Source: Burkholderiales bacterium
GTDB lineage: Bacteria > Pseudomonadota > Gammaproteobacteria > Burkholderiales > Burkholderiaceae_C
DNA length: 40,791 nucleotides
Assembly: GCA_003963005.1 (NCBI GenBank)
Contig: RXJW01000035.1
Span: forward strand, 1 to 40,791
Reading direction: 5' to 3'
In this document: positions 30,511-38,329 of the stretch, piece after piece
How positions within the stretch are numbered: position 1 is the first letter of the stretch
Layout: every line of letters begins with the position of its first letter
Translations under genes and position numbers: made by a program
Notes under the pieces: generated by a model
Database searches by the model: none
What the model saw: only the letters and a program-made list of their open reading frames with translations
What the model was told of the DNA's origin: nothing

Positions 30511-32676
30511 TCATTCGGCCATCGCCGTCATGGCCAGCATGTCCGCCATGCGCGGGCGTACGGCCTTTGTTGCCTTGGTGTCGACCTGGGTGCAGACCGC
30601 TTCCACCACGTCCTGCTCCAGCGCGGTCTTGCTGGCCAGCAGCGCCCAGATCTGCTGGTCGATGGTCTGGTCCACCAGCGGCACCAGCACCAGCACGTCG
30701 CGCTTCTGTCCCAGCCGGTAGGCCCGGTCCTCCGCCTGGCGCATCAGCGCCGGCGTCCAGGGCAGTGAGGCGAACAGCACGATGTTCGCGGCCGTCAGGG
30801 TGATGCCAACGCCGCCAGCTGCGGTCGTGGTGATGAAGACCGTGGTGTCAGGGTCCTGCTGGAAGGCGTCAATCGAGCGCTGGCGGGCCGCGGGGGCGTC
30901 CGAGCCCACGAGAGTGACGCAGACCACGCCGAGGGCCGCCAGCGCCGCTTTGAGGGCCTTCACGGTGCCCATGTACTCGCAGAAGACGATGAACTTGTCG
31001 CCGGCGGAGCGGCTCTCGATCGCTTCCACGATGAACTGCAGCTTCAGCGCCTCCAAGGTCTGACGCAGCTTCACGATCTTGGGCATCACGCCCAGGGTCA
31101 TGTCCGCGAGGATCTCGCGGTAGCCCGCCAGGCCTTCGGCCGGGGACAGGTGACGCACCTGGCGGTCCTTGGTGCCGAGATCCTTGAGCACGTCCTTGCG
31201 CCGCCGCAGCAACCAGCCGCGCAGCTCGCTGGCAAGCTCGGCGCGGCGCTCCCGGCTGCCCGTGAAGCGCTTGCGGAAGTCGTTGAGGCGCAGCGAGCCG
31301 AGACGATGGCCAGACAGCCGCAGGAGCGTGTGCAGCTCGATCTCACGGCTGAGCAACGGGGTGCCGGTGACGAGGAAGCGCCGAGGAATCCTGCAGGCCA
31401 GCACGAACGCGTTGCGCGTGCGGCCGGACATGTGCTCCTTCAGGTAGTGCGCCTCGTCGACCACCATGACCTGGAACTGCAGGTCCATCTCGCGGACCAG
31501 GCCGCCCAGCCGCTCGTAGTTGGCCACCACCCAACGGCAGCCATGCAGCATCTCCATGCGGTCCTGGCCAACCATGCCGACCAGGTCGTTCGGGTACACC
31601 GCGTTGATCTCGCGCTGCCAGTTGATCCGCAGGGAGGCAGGGCAAAGCACCAGCACGCGCGGCAGCACCGGGCTGCCAGCGCTCTCTGGCGGTACTGCAC
31701 GCAGCAGCTCGCTTGCGGCCGCCATGCGGGCCGCGACAACGGTTTGGCGCGTCTTGCCCAAGCCCATGTCGTCGCCCAGGCACGACGAGTCCTGCCGGAG
31801 CAGGTGTCGGACGCCAACCACCTGGTAGTCGCGCAGGCCTGCGGCCGTGGCCTCGGCCGCCAGCGCATCCTCGTCGACGTCGATCACCCCCGAGGGCTCG
31901 GCGATCGCGGAGAGGAAGCCAGCGCCCTTGTCGATGCCCTCTTCATCGGTCGAGGCCTCGCCGAACGACGGCGCGGCCCCTGGGACCTTGATAGGCACCT
32001 CGGACGCCGGCGCTGCCGCCAGCTGCTCGAGCACCAACGGGCGCTCGTGCACGAAGACGAATTCCTCATCGACGCCGGCCACGGCCTTGATCGCCGCGAG
32101 GATCGCCGGCGCCGCGCCCCGCACCTCCCACGCCGAAGCGAACTTGTGGAAGCGGCCGCCGAGCGACCGCATCGCCTTGACCATCGGCAGGTCGTACTGG
32201 AACGACACCGCGAACCCGCCCTCGACGAGAGGGAAGATCTGCACGTCGAGCAGCTGGGTGAAGTAGGTGGCCTCGGTGGCGACGATGGCCGCACGAACGA
32301 CCTGGTGCGCGCCAGCCTCGTCGTAGTCGCCCTCCACCTGGCCATCGAGCCAGGTCATCAGGCGCGCGGCCTGCCTTTCGGGATCAGGTTTGTCCTGGCT
32401 GGTCGCGGCGCCGAGCTCGACGACCCACATGCGCCGCGGCGCGAACCACACGGCGCCGGCCTTGCCCAGCCGCTTCCCCAACCCGTCGCTGTAGGCCAGC
32501 TGCAGGCCGACACGGCGACCATCAGAAGCCGCCATCAGAACCAGGCGCTGCGGCTTCAGCGCGACCGGCGCCAGCCCGCCCAGGCCGGGCGCTGCAGGCG
32601 CCGCGGCATGGCCCGGCAAGCCGCCGGGCGTGACGCCAGGCAGCGAAACGGGTTGCAGGCCTGACGGCAGAGCCAT
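30511..32676 (-). CDS. SNF2-family DNA helicase / annealing helicase-like protein
   Basis: 721 residues. Residues about 40-230 contain two similar segments with the pattern YDLPMVKAMRSLGGRFHKFA ... WEV, resembling the HARP-type repeats in front of SMARCAL1-like proteins. The SNF2 ATPase follows: DDMGLGKTRQT (Walker A, about 302), VLCPASLRINWQREI, VVDEAHYLKE (DEAH box), FLVTGTPLLSRE, then domain 2 with FIVFCEYMGT, TTAAGGVGITLTAA and RQAEDRAYRLGQ. Such ATPases move along double-stranded DNA and can re-anneal strands. Next to dnaB it may act in element replication or fork repair. Confidence 0.85.
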   Translation of the reverse strand: MALPSGLQPVSLPGVTPGGLPGHAAAPAAPGLGGLAPVALKPQRLVLMAASDGRRVGLQLAYSDGLGKRLGKAGAVWFAPRRMWVVELGAATSQDKPDPERQAARLMTWLDGQVEGDYDEAGAHQVVRAAIVATEATYFTQLLDVQIFPLVEGGFAVSFQYDLPMVKAMRSLGGRFHKFASAWEVRGAAPAILAAIKAVAGVDEEFVFVHERPLVLEQLAAAPASEVPIKVPGAAPSFGEASTDEEGIDKGAGFLSAIAEPSGVIDVDEDALAAEATAAGLRDYQVVGVRHLLRQDSSCLGDDMGLGKTRQTVVAARMAAASELLRAVPPESAGSPVLPRVLVLCPASLRINWQREINAVYPNDLVGMVGQDRMEMLHGCRWVVANYERLGGLVREMDLQFQVMVVDEAHYLKEHMSGRTRNAFVLACRIPRRFLVTGTPLLSREIELHTLLRLSGHRLGSLRLNDFRKRFTGSRERRAELASELRGWLLRRRKDVLKDLGTKDRQVRHLSPAEGLAGYREILADMTLGVMPKIVKLRQTLEALKLQFIVEAIESRSAGDKFIVFCEYMGTVKALKAALAALGVVCVTLVGSDAPAARQRSIDAFQQDPDTTVFITTTAAGGVGITLTAANIVLFASLPWTPALMRQAEDRAYRLGQKRDVLVLVPLVDQTIDQQIWALLASKTALEQDVVEAVCTQVDTKATKAVRPRMADMLAMTAMAE

Positions 32677-32677
32677 C

Positions 32678-32959
32678 TCAGCCTTCCCTGTTGGCCTGGA
32701 ACACGGCCGGCAACGTGATGGTCACGAAGACGGCCGCCAGCACGCTGGCAGCGTTCTCGACGACCAGCCCGCACAGCAGCTCGGACAGGGGGATCTCGAA
32801 GGGCACCAGCAGGTCCAGCCCCAGCACGACGAAGAAGGCAGAGAGCCCGAGTGCCGTCAGGCGCACATAGTTGGCCCAGACGCATCGGATAAATGCGCGT
32901 AACGCCTCAGCATTCGACGGCAACATTAATGAACGGAAGGCAAAGTCTCGCTTTGTCAT
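32678..32959 (-). CDS. Small membrane protein (93 aa)
   Basis: Two hydrophobic segments (LTALGLSAFFVVLGLDLLVP and VVENAASVLAAVFVTITL) after a basic start (MTKRDFAFRSL). No family recognised. Its stop is 1 bp from the helicase start and its start overlaps the stop of the upstream membrane-protein gene (ATGA), so it is operonic. Confidence 0.6.
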   Translation of the reverse strand: MTKRDFAFRSLMLPSNAEALRAFIRCVWANYVRLTALGLSAFFVVLGLDLLVPFEIPLSELLCGLVVENAASVLAAVFVTITLPAVFQANREG

Positions 32960-33255
32960 GATCCTGATTTCCTTCTGTCATCGGACGAAACGACCGCCGG
33001 GATTGCGGGTGCCACCATGCCAACGAGCATCAGCAGCAGCACGGTGCCGGCATTCGCTGAGAACACGTCGGCCACGTCCTGCAGCAGCAGCTTCTCCGGC
33101 CGGAAGATCACGTCCTCCAGCACGATGGCCACGAACAGCACGTAGAAGCAGGCCAACATCGTGAGCACGTTGTCCCAGACGCCGACCGCCAGCCGCTGAA
33201 GCCGCGCAAGGGCCTCGGCCGACAGCGGCGATGAAAACGGAGTCCCTGGCCTCAT
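32956..33255 (-). CDS. Small membrane protein (99 aa)
   Basis: Two hydrophobic segments (VLTMLACFYVLFVAIVLEDV and AGTVLLLMLVGMVAPAIPAV), similar in size and layout to the next gene (two spans, then a charged end), suggesting a duplicated pair. The start at 33255 lies 11 bp after the preceding stop. The longer in-frame extension overlaps the 33267 gene and is rejected. Confidence 0.6.
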   Translation of the reverse strand: MRPGTPFSSPLSAEALARLQRLAVGVWDNVLTMLACFYVLFVAIVLEDVIFRPEKLLLQDVADVFSANAGTVLLLMLVGMVAPAIPAVVSSDDRRKSGS

Positions 33256-33266
33256 GGCTGGGCCGA

Positions 33267-33725
33267 TCAGGGCTGCTGCCCCTGTGGCAGCGCCGGCGCG
33301 TTGATGGCCGCCCGCTGGTGATCCAGCGCCGCTTGGGCGGTGCGCTTGCGTGCCGCCAAGAAGGCTTCGTGATGAAGTTTGTCGACGATCTGGCGCAGAT
33401 CTCCCCACGACAACGGCAGCCCTGGAGAACCCGACAGCCAGCCATACGCCGCCTCTCGAAGCTCGCTCGGCAGCTCGGCCAGGTCGGACGCACTGACGAG
33501 TTGCTCGTCGAGCGCCATGGCCAACCCGACAAACAAGGCCAGGCAGAGTAGCCCGAAGGTGAACCCGGTCCAGACCCACACCGCCGTTGAGTCGGACATG
33601 GTGAGCCGAGTGACCACATGCAGCGGCACCGTGAGCACGATGGCGCAGCAGGCCGACAGCAACGTGAGCACGTAGCGATGCCGGTACGAGGTGTAGCTCT
33701 TCAGCACGGATTGAATGCTTCGCAT
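33267..33725 (-). CDS. Predicted membrane protein (152 aa)
   Basis: Two membrane helices near the N-terminus (YVLTLLSACCAIVLTVPLHV and TAVWVWTGFTFGLLCLALFV) and a soluble helical C-terminal half. No family recognised. The ATG at 33725 follows AAGGAAGACCC; a GC hairpin lies upstream. It is the first of three consecutive small membrane-protein genes leading to the SNF2 helicase and dnaB. Confidence 0.65.
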   Translation of the reverse strand: MRSIQSVLKSYTSYRHRYVLTLLSACCAIVLTVPLHVVTRLTMSDSTAVWVWTGFTFGLLCLALFVGLAMALDEQLVSASDLAELPSELREAAYGWLSGSPGLPLSWGDLRQIVDKLHHEAFLAARKRTAQAALDHQRAAINAPALPQGQQP

Positions 33726-33760
33726 GGGTCTTCCTTCGCAGTTGATGGGATGCACCAGCC

Positions 33761-33780
33761 CACCGGGCAGGAGCCCGGTG
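33761..33780 (-). promoter_or_regulatory. Start-proximal GC hairpin (33267 gene)
   Basis: CACCGGGC and GCCCGGTG form a perfect 8-bp stem with a 4-nt loop, 35 nt before the start codon. Confidence 0.5.
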
Positions 33781-33823
33781 CTGCCCGCCGATTCGCGGGG
33801 CCTATGTCAACGGGGTGAAGCGA

Positions 33824-34591
33824 TCAGGCCTTCACCGAGCCCCGCACCATCTGCTGGATGTAGCCATGGCCTGCGGTCGTCATGTCGAATCGGTCGACGT
33901 GCGGGCGCACGCAGTACACGGGATCGACCCGCGTGCGATTCGCGCCTTCCTTCGACAGCGTGAGGTCGAGGAAGAACTTGCGCACCTCCCCCGACGGCCC
34001 GACATAGCGCAGGTCCTGCGCGAGCCGGTAGTAGGACCCTGCCTGCCTCTCATGGCGGAAGTCCTTGTGCAGCGAGAACGTCGGGTTGCTCGCCTGGCGG
34101 GACGCCACGCTCTCCGGCGTCATGTACTGCCAGTGCCGCATGACACGGGCATAGGCCGTGTCCACATCGACGTCCTCGTAGTACGTCGCCATCACCCGGC
34201 AGCCGGATTCAGCCTTCCAGTACGTCGTATTGGTGCCCGGCACGTCGGCCGGCACCATCAGCAAAGGGTCGGTCTTCGGGAAATAGCCCGTGCCAGAACG
34301 CGACCAGTCGATGGGCACCTCTTGCCCTGCAGCCCACTTTGTCCCAGCGGACACCGCCGGAGCCGCGGCGGCCGGCGTCGACGACGCCGAGGCCCCAGCC
34401 GCAGGCACCGCTTGGCCGCCTGTAGCAGTCTGGGGAGTCGATTGGGCACCTGGGCGGAAGCTGTCCACGAATTGGCCCAGCGTCTGCGAGTTGCCCTTGG
34501 AATCCGTCACTGTGACGCATCCCGTCAATCCGAATGTCAACAGGCCGAGCACGGCCAGCGCCTGCGCGCTGAAGTTCATCTTGCGATCCAT
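33824..34591 (-). CDS. Predicted lipoprotein (255 aa)
   Basis: Lipoprotein signal peptide with hydrophobic core LAVLGLLTFGLTG and lipobox LTGC (Cys at about residue 25). An alanine/proline-rich linker (residues about 55-80) is followed by a soluble domain of about 170 residues (VPIDWSRSGTGYFPKTDPLL onward). No family recognised. The ATG at 34591 is preceded by AGGAGAGGTC. Located between ssb and the membrane-protein genes; possibly an envelope component of the transfer or exclusion system, but this is a guess. Confidence 0.7.
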   Translation of the reverse strand: MDRKMNFSAQALAVLGLLTFGLTGCVTVTDSKGNSQTLGQFVDSFRPGAQSTPQTATGGQAVPAAGASASSTPAAAAPAVSAGTKWAAGQEVPIDWSRSGTGYFPKTDPLLMVPADVPGTNTTYWKAESGCRVMATYYEDVDVDTAYARVMRHWQYMTPESVASRQASNPTFSLHKDFRHERQAGSYYRLAQDLRYVGPSGEVRKFFLDLTLSKEGANRTRVDPVYCVRPHVDRFDMTTAGHGYIQQMVRGSVKA

Positions 34592-34734
34592 GACCTCTCC
34601 TGCATCTCGTTTGGTGGTTGTGTGTGAACGCCTGGGCGTTCCATGTGGGTTGACGGACCAACCTGCAATTCCAAGCACAGCGAGGTATCGCGCCCTGCGC
34701 TGCTGGAACGGCATGCGATCTATCGCAACGCCGA

Positions 34735-35142
34735 TTACTGGTATGCCGGCTCGCGGCGGGTTGACGGCTCCGACTGTTCGCGCGGCGCCTTGAAGGTCAC
34801 CTTGTCGACGCGCGTCAGCACCAACGTCACATCCTCGGCCACGATCTTGTAGACCTCGACCGGCTGGTTGTTGTCGTCGTGCGCCTCGAACTCGACTTCA
34901 CGGCCCATCACGGCCACACGGGCGCCCTTGCGCAGATGCTCGTGGCAGGCCTTGGCCTTCTCGCCGTAGATCTCCACCTCGCGCCAGAAGCCGCCGCGCT
35001 GCTCGATCTCACCCTGTTCGTCCTGGCCATAGCGACCGAAGAAGACGCGCATCTTGGCCACGTCGACCTCGCCGTTGCGGCCCTTGATCCGCTTCAGCGA
35101 TGGCGCGTCGGCCAGGTTGCCCTTGTCGTAAAAGATTCCCAT
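34735..35142 (-). CDS. ssb: Single-stranded DNA-binding protein (element type)
   Basis: 135 residues with an OB-fold SSB pattern: MGIFYDKGNLADAP at the start, then GGFWREVEIYGEKAKACHEH and LRKGARVAVMGREVEFEA. Typical chromosomal SSBs carry a long acidic tail; here the protein ends soon after the OB fold without the conserved DDDIPF tip. That fits the short SSBs of ICEs and conjugative plasmids, which protect single-stranded DNA during transfer and replication. The start at 35142 follows AAGGAGTCTCAG. It follows the DUF3158 gene in the usual SPI-7-type order. Confidence 0.88.
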   Translation of the reverse strand: MGIFYDKGNLADAPSLKRIKGRNGEVDVAKMRVFFGRYGQDEQGEIEQRGGFWREVEIYGEKAKACHEHLRKGARVAVMGREVEFEAHDDNNQPVEVYKIVAEDVTLVLTRVDKVTFKAPREQSEPSTRREPAYQ

Positions 35143-35264
35143 CTGAGACTCCTTCAGTGCTGCGAGACATCCGGCCAGGCAGAGCACCACCGCCAAGCCT
35201 TCGCGGCGGACCACCTGACCCACCGCACGCCAGCTCTCGTCAAGACCTTCGCCCTGTCCGAGAC

Positions 35265-35303
35265 CTGATCCCAGCCGCCCGGCCAGAGCCAGGCTGGGAT
35301 CAG
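35265..35303 (-). terminator. 12-bp hairpin between DUF3158 and ssb
   Basis: CTGATCCCAGCC and GGCTGGGATCAG form a perfect 12-bp stem around a 15-nt loop, 10 bp after the DUF3158 stop. No T run follows, so it may attenuate, protect or mark a processing site. Confidence 0.4.
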
Positions 35304-35313
35304 GGCTCCGCCC

Positions 35314-36012
35314 TCAGATCAGTTGCCCCAGCTCGCCATCCAGCCCGGCCAGGTCCTCGCGGGCCTTGCGCAGTGCGGCCCTCGCCTCACGCTCCTTCAC
35401 GTTGAGTTGCTGGCTCAGGAGATTCGCCTGCTGGTACCAAAGCATCAGCGCCCGCGGGTAGTCCGAGATCCGCTCGGCGACCTCGGCCCAGGACAGGTGC
35501 GCCCGGGTGCCGTGGCTCAGCCGCCAACGCAGCGACACCTGCTCGAAGGCCGCCCGCCGGTGCACGCAGAGCTTGATGGCGTGGCCCGGCACCTCCAACG
35601 TTCGCTGGGCCATGAGCGTCATCTCGTTGTGGATGCGGTCAACCTCAGCCCGCGCGTCGCGCAGCCGGCGCTGCGCGCCCCTACCCGTAAGGCCCTTTGT
35701 GTCAACAACAGGTTGACCGCCAACGCCGCCCACCGCCGTCCGTCCCGCGCCCCTACGTTGACCGCCACTCGCCCCCTGCGTCGAGTCGTCGACCAGTTGG
35801 CCCAACCCTCCAATACCGCCTTGGTCCAGCCCGGCCACCTTCGCACCCACAGCTCGACCAGCGGCAGCCACTGCAGCAGCCTTTGACGAAACGCCCTTTG
35901 CCGCAGCTTGCTGCGGAACCACAGCGGAAGCGCCATGCTCAGCGTCACCGGCAACTGGGGCAGGCCGGACCGGAAGCAGCATGGTTGCGCCAGCTTGAGG
36001 TGAGAACTTCAT
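35314..36012 (-). CDS. DUF3158 family ICE protein (232 aa)
   Basis: The C-terminal 130 residues read as the DUF3158 domain: DRIHNEMTLMAQRTLEVPGH, RAAFEQVSLRWRLSHGTRAH, and a final leucine- and charge-rich helix. The domain function is unknown. About the first 100 residues are a low-complexity, glycine/alanine-rich leader. Position between the PFL_4669 gene and ssb is the standard order in this type of ICE, which supports the call. The start at 36012 is 40 bp after the PFL_4669 stop; the extension to 36303 lies inside that gene. Confidence 0.75.
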   Translation of the reverse strand: MKFSPQAGATMLLPVRPAPVAGDAEHGASAVVPQQAAAKGVSSKAAAVAAAGRAVGAKVAGLDQGGIGGLGQLVDDSTQGASGGQRRGAGRTAVGGVGGQPVVDTKGLTGRGAQRRLRDARAEVDRIHNEMTLMAQRTLEVPGHAIKLCVHRRAAFEQVSLRWRLSHGTRAHLSWAEVAERISDYPRALMLWYQQANLLSQQLNVKEREARAALRKAREDLAGLDGELGQLI

Positions 36013-36052
36013 GCAGCAGCCCTTTGACGAAATCGCTGCGCCAGCGCCCTGC

Positions 36053-37315
36053 TCAGAGCAACTCCGGCGCGTCGGCGTCGACCCGTTCCTGGGCCGCCTC
36101 CGCCGCCGCCATCTGCGCGCTGACAGCCTGCAGGACCTGGCGGTCCTGGGCTGACAGCTGCGTGCGACGACGTGAATGCCGAGGCGCCAGCTTGCCGACG
36201 AAGATGTCGACGGGGACATGGCCGAAGATGCCGATGGCCGCGTCCATGCGCTTCTGCGCCTCGGCCTGGGCCTCCGGCGCCAGGCCGGGCAGAAAGTCGG
36301 CACGCGTCAGCGTCTGCAGCTCCGGACGCATGAGCCAGCGCTCAAAGCGCGTCGTGATCATCATGCGGGAGCGTGCGAAGCGAAGGACCTCATGGATCTT
36401 GGCGCGGACCTGTTCCGTGCTGCGCAGATCGCGGTACTCCAGCGTCTTCCAGACACGGACGAAGTAGTCGAAGGTGACGACCATCTCGGCCATGCCGAAG
36501 CCGTAGGGCGACTTGAATCCCAGCTGCAGCTTCTTCGGTTCGGCCGAGCGCAGCACCGAGTAGTTCAAGCCGATGGCTTGGGCGCCGGCGAGCACATGCA
36601 GGCCGGTGTTCGTCGCCTCCTTCAGCATCTTCATGATCTCGGCGCGGTGCTGCTCGTGCAGCACCAACGCCCAGTCGGCGTACGGGTTGTCCATCGCCGT
36701 CAGCGTCCACAAGGCACGCAGCGAGGCCGCGTTGCGCGTGACGCCGATGATGGCTGCGAACGCGCCCTTGGGATCGCGACCGCGACCCATGAACATCCGG
36801 AAGCCTTCCTTGGTGTGGACCACCATGGAGTCCTGCTCTTCGGCCACCAGCGAGCCCAGCTTCTTGAGGTCGTCGACCGTGCCCTCTTCCACCAGCGGAT
36901 CGGCGCGCAGCCGACGCTCGTAGTTCGCACCTCGCTGCTCCAGCTTCGACTGGCGCTCCTCCAGCTCGGCCCAGCGCCAGAAGTCCGGGTGCTTCTCGTT
37001 GCGCTGCTCTTCCGGCAGAGACAGGAAGTCCGCCAAGGCCTCGGTCTCAAGGCGGATGGAATAGCCATCCGAGAAGGGAGAGTCCGGCTCTGTCAGGAAG
37101 CTCGGTTTCGCAGCCAGCGGGTCTCCACCGTCCATCAGCGCGCCGGCCTCGCCGCCAGCCAGGCCAGCGCCGAAGTAGTTGGCCAACGTGCCGGCCGGCA
37201 AGTCCGACAAGCCGCCCAGCGGCATCGAACCGGAGTCGGTGGCGCCCGCGGCCGACGGTGCCTTGGGCTTGGGTTCCCTGGCTTTCGCCTTCGTGGAGCT
37301 AGCGGCAGAAGTCAT
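36053..37315 (-). CDS. Integrating conjugative element protein, PFL_4669 family
   Basis: 420 residues, longer than the usual family members, because of a disordered N-terminus (about 95 residues). The core fits the PFL_4669 (TIGR03761) pattern: FRMFMGRGRDPKGAFAAIIG, DNPYADWALVLHEQHRAEI, FKSPYGFGMAEMVVTFDYFV and the helical block RSRMMITTRFERWLM. It ends with the LPGLAPEAQAEAQKRMDAAI and GHVPVDIFVGKLAP segments. Biochemical function unknown; the gene is a marker of SPI-7-type ICEs. AGAGGA precedes the ATG. It follows the 37329 gene by 13 bp. Confidence 0.85.
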   Translation of the reverse strand: MTSAASSTKAKAREPKPKAPSAAGATDSGSMPLGGLSDLPAGTLANYFGAGLAGGEAGALMDGGDPLAAKPSFLTEPDSPFSDGYSIRLETEALADFLSLPEEQRNEKHPDFWRWAELEERQSKLEQRGANYERRLRADPLVEEGTVDDLKKLGSLVAEEQDSMVVHTKEGFRMFMGRGRDPKGAFAAIIGVTRNAASLRALWTLTAMDNPYADWALVLHEQHRAEIMKMLKEATNTGLHVLAGAQAIGLNYSVLRSAEPKKLQLGFKSPYGFGMAEMVVTFDYFVRVWKTLEYRDLRSTEQVRAKIHEVLRFARSRMMITTRFERWLMRPELQTLTRADFLPGLAPEAQAEAQKRMDAAIGIFGHVPVDIFVGKLAPRHSRRRTQLSAQDRQVLQAVSAQMAAAEAAQERVDADAPELL

Positions 37316-37328
37316 GAATCACGTCCTC

Positions 37329-38144
37329 TCACGTTGAAAGCGAGGTTGAGGCAGCGTCATCAACGGCTGCGGCCTGAGCCCGCGCGGCCGACAAATCGGC
37401 GCGCGACTCAACGTCCGAAACCGCCAGATCGGCAGCCCCTAACTCGACGGACTGGCCATCAGCGCCCGCCGATGCCAGGCGCGCAGCGCGCGCGATGAAG
37501 TACGGCTGAGACGCGAAAGCGTCTGGGCGCAGATAGCGCAGATTGGGCAAGGGCCGGGCCAGCAGTTCAGCAGCAGCATCGGCGGCCAAGGAGATCTGGA
37601 CTCCAGCGCGAGGCTTGGACTCAAGAGTCACGAAGCCGCGCGCAGCGAGGCGTTTCAGCACACGGTGTGCACGAAAGCGATCCATCCACATCGCAAAGGG
37701 TTCAATGACCGCAGAAAGAGAAAGCTGCGGCAGGTCGGCCGCTGGTATCTCCAAAAGTCGGCACAACAGAACCGCTTCGTCATAGTCGCCGAACTGATGG
37801 AGCACGGCTGTTAGCCGCGCTAAAGGCGCAACCTGCTCCGACGACGCCTCAACTGCACTGTTGTTCAAAGCGTCGTCGAGGACGGCGGTGGCAACGGTAT
37901 AGGTCGTACGGGTGTTCGGCAGCACGCTGGCAGACACCAGGCCTTCGTCGGCGAGCTTCTTCGCTGCCCGCTGCAGGAGCTTCTTGTTGAAGCTCGGGGG
38001 AAGGCAGCGCCTAAGCAGCGCGCCACTGGTGGTCTTCGTGGGCTGCTCTGCAGCGCCTTCGGCAATGAGTGCGCAGAGCAGCGCTGCTTCAGCGAACGAA
38101 CGTCGACGATTGGCAACCGTCACGAAGACCACACACGGGTTCAT
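37329..38144 (-). CDS. Hypothetical protein with two winged-helix-like regions (271 aa)
   Basis: No named family recognised. Residues about 10-75 (ALLCALIAEGAAEQPTKTTS, NKKLLQRAAKKLADEGLV) and about 150-185 (RFRAHRVLKRLAARGFVTLE) have the look of winged helix-turn-helix motifs, so DNA binding is likely. It lies between STY4528 and PFL_4669, and a pair of long imperfect palindromes (38182-38310) is directly upstream, possibly its operator. The start codon overlaps the stop of the 62-codon ORF (ATGA). Replication regulator is the best guess. Confidence 0.6.
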   Translation of the reverse strand: MNPCVVFVTVANRRRSFAEAALLCALIAEGAAEQPTKTTSGALLRRCLPPSFNKKLLQRAAKKLADEGLVSASVLPNTRTTYTVATAVLDDALNNSAVEASSEQVAPLARLTAVLHQFGDYDEAVLLCRLLEIPAADLPQLSLSAVIEPFAMWMDRFRAHRVLKRLAARGFVTLESKPRAGVQISLAADAAAELLARPLPNLRYLRPDAFASQPYFIARAARLASAGADGQSVELGAADLAVSDVESRADLSAARAQAAAVDDAASTSLST

Positions 38145-38329
38145 TGGCAGCCCTTCAGCGCCAAAACACTAAGCGCTCTAGTCTGTGCGATTTCATCCCA
38201 CTTCGTAGGCATTACGAGGTGGGACAAATTGGCACAGACGCGGTGGGGTGCAATCTGTGCGAAATCGGCCCAGTAGGTAGCGCCTACGAGGTGGGACACT
38301 TTCGCACAATGCGGGGTAGAAGGACTCAC
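38141..38329 (-). CDS. 62-codon ORF with an internal 24-residue repeat, coupled on both sides
   Basis: Starts at a GTG overlapping the STY4528 stop (GTGA) with AAGGA upstream and ends at a TGA overlapping the next ATG (ATGA). Residues 8-31 and 32-55 are two copies of a unit sharing CA..SHLV..T.W...AQ (for example CAKVSHLVGATYWADFAQI and CANLSHLVMPTKWDEIAQT). The underlying DNA is a palindromic 72-bp repeat, so the reading frame may be accidental. It could encode a small protein, a leader peptide that couples translation, or nothing. Confidence 0.4.
   Translation of the reverse strand: MSPSTPHCAKVSHLVGATYWADFAQIAPHRVCANLSHLVMPTKWDEIAQTRALSVLALKGCQ
38182..38310. repeat. Two 57-bp imperfect palindromes in tandem (72-bp period)
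   Basis: Copy 1 (38182-38238) has arms of 26 bp matching at 21 positions around a 5-bp centre; copy 2 (38254-38310) matches at 17 of 26. Shared words are TCTGTGCGA at the left and TACGAGGTGGGACA at the right. Starts are 72 bp apart. The size and symmetry suggest protein binding sites, for example an operator or a replication/partition site, between the STY4528 and 37329 genes. Confidence 0.65.

Noticed and set aside
31150..32664. A 504-codon rightward open frame
   Set aside because: Antisense to the second SNF2 helicase; composition is the mirror of that gene (His/Arg/Gln-rich) with no recognisable motifs.
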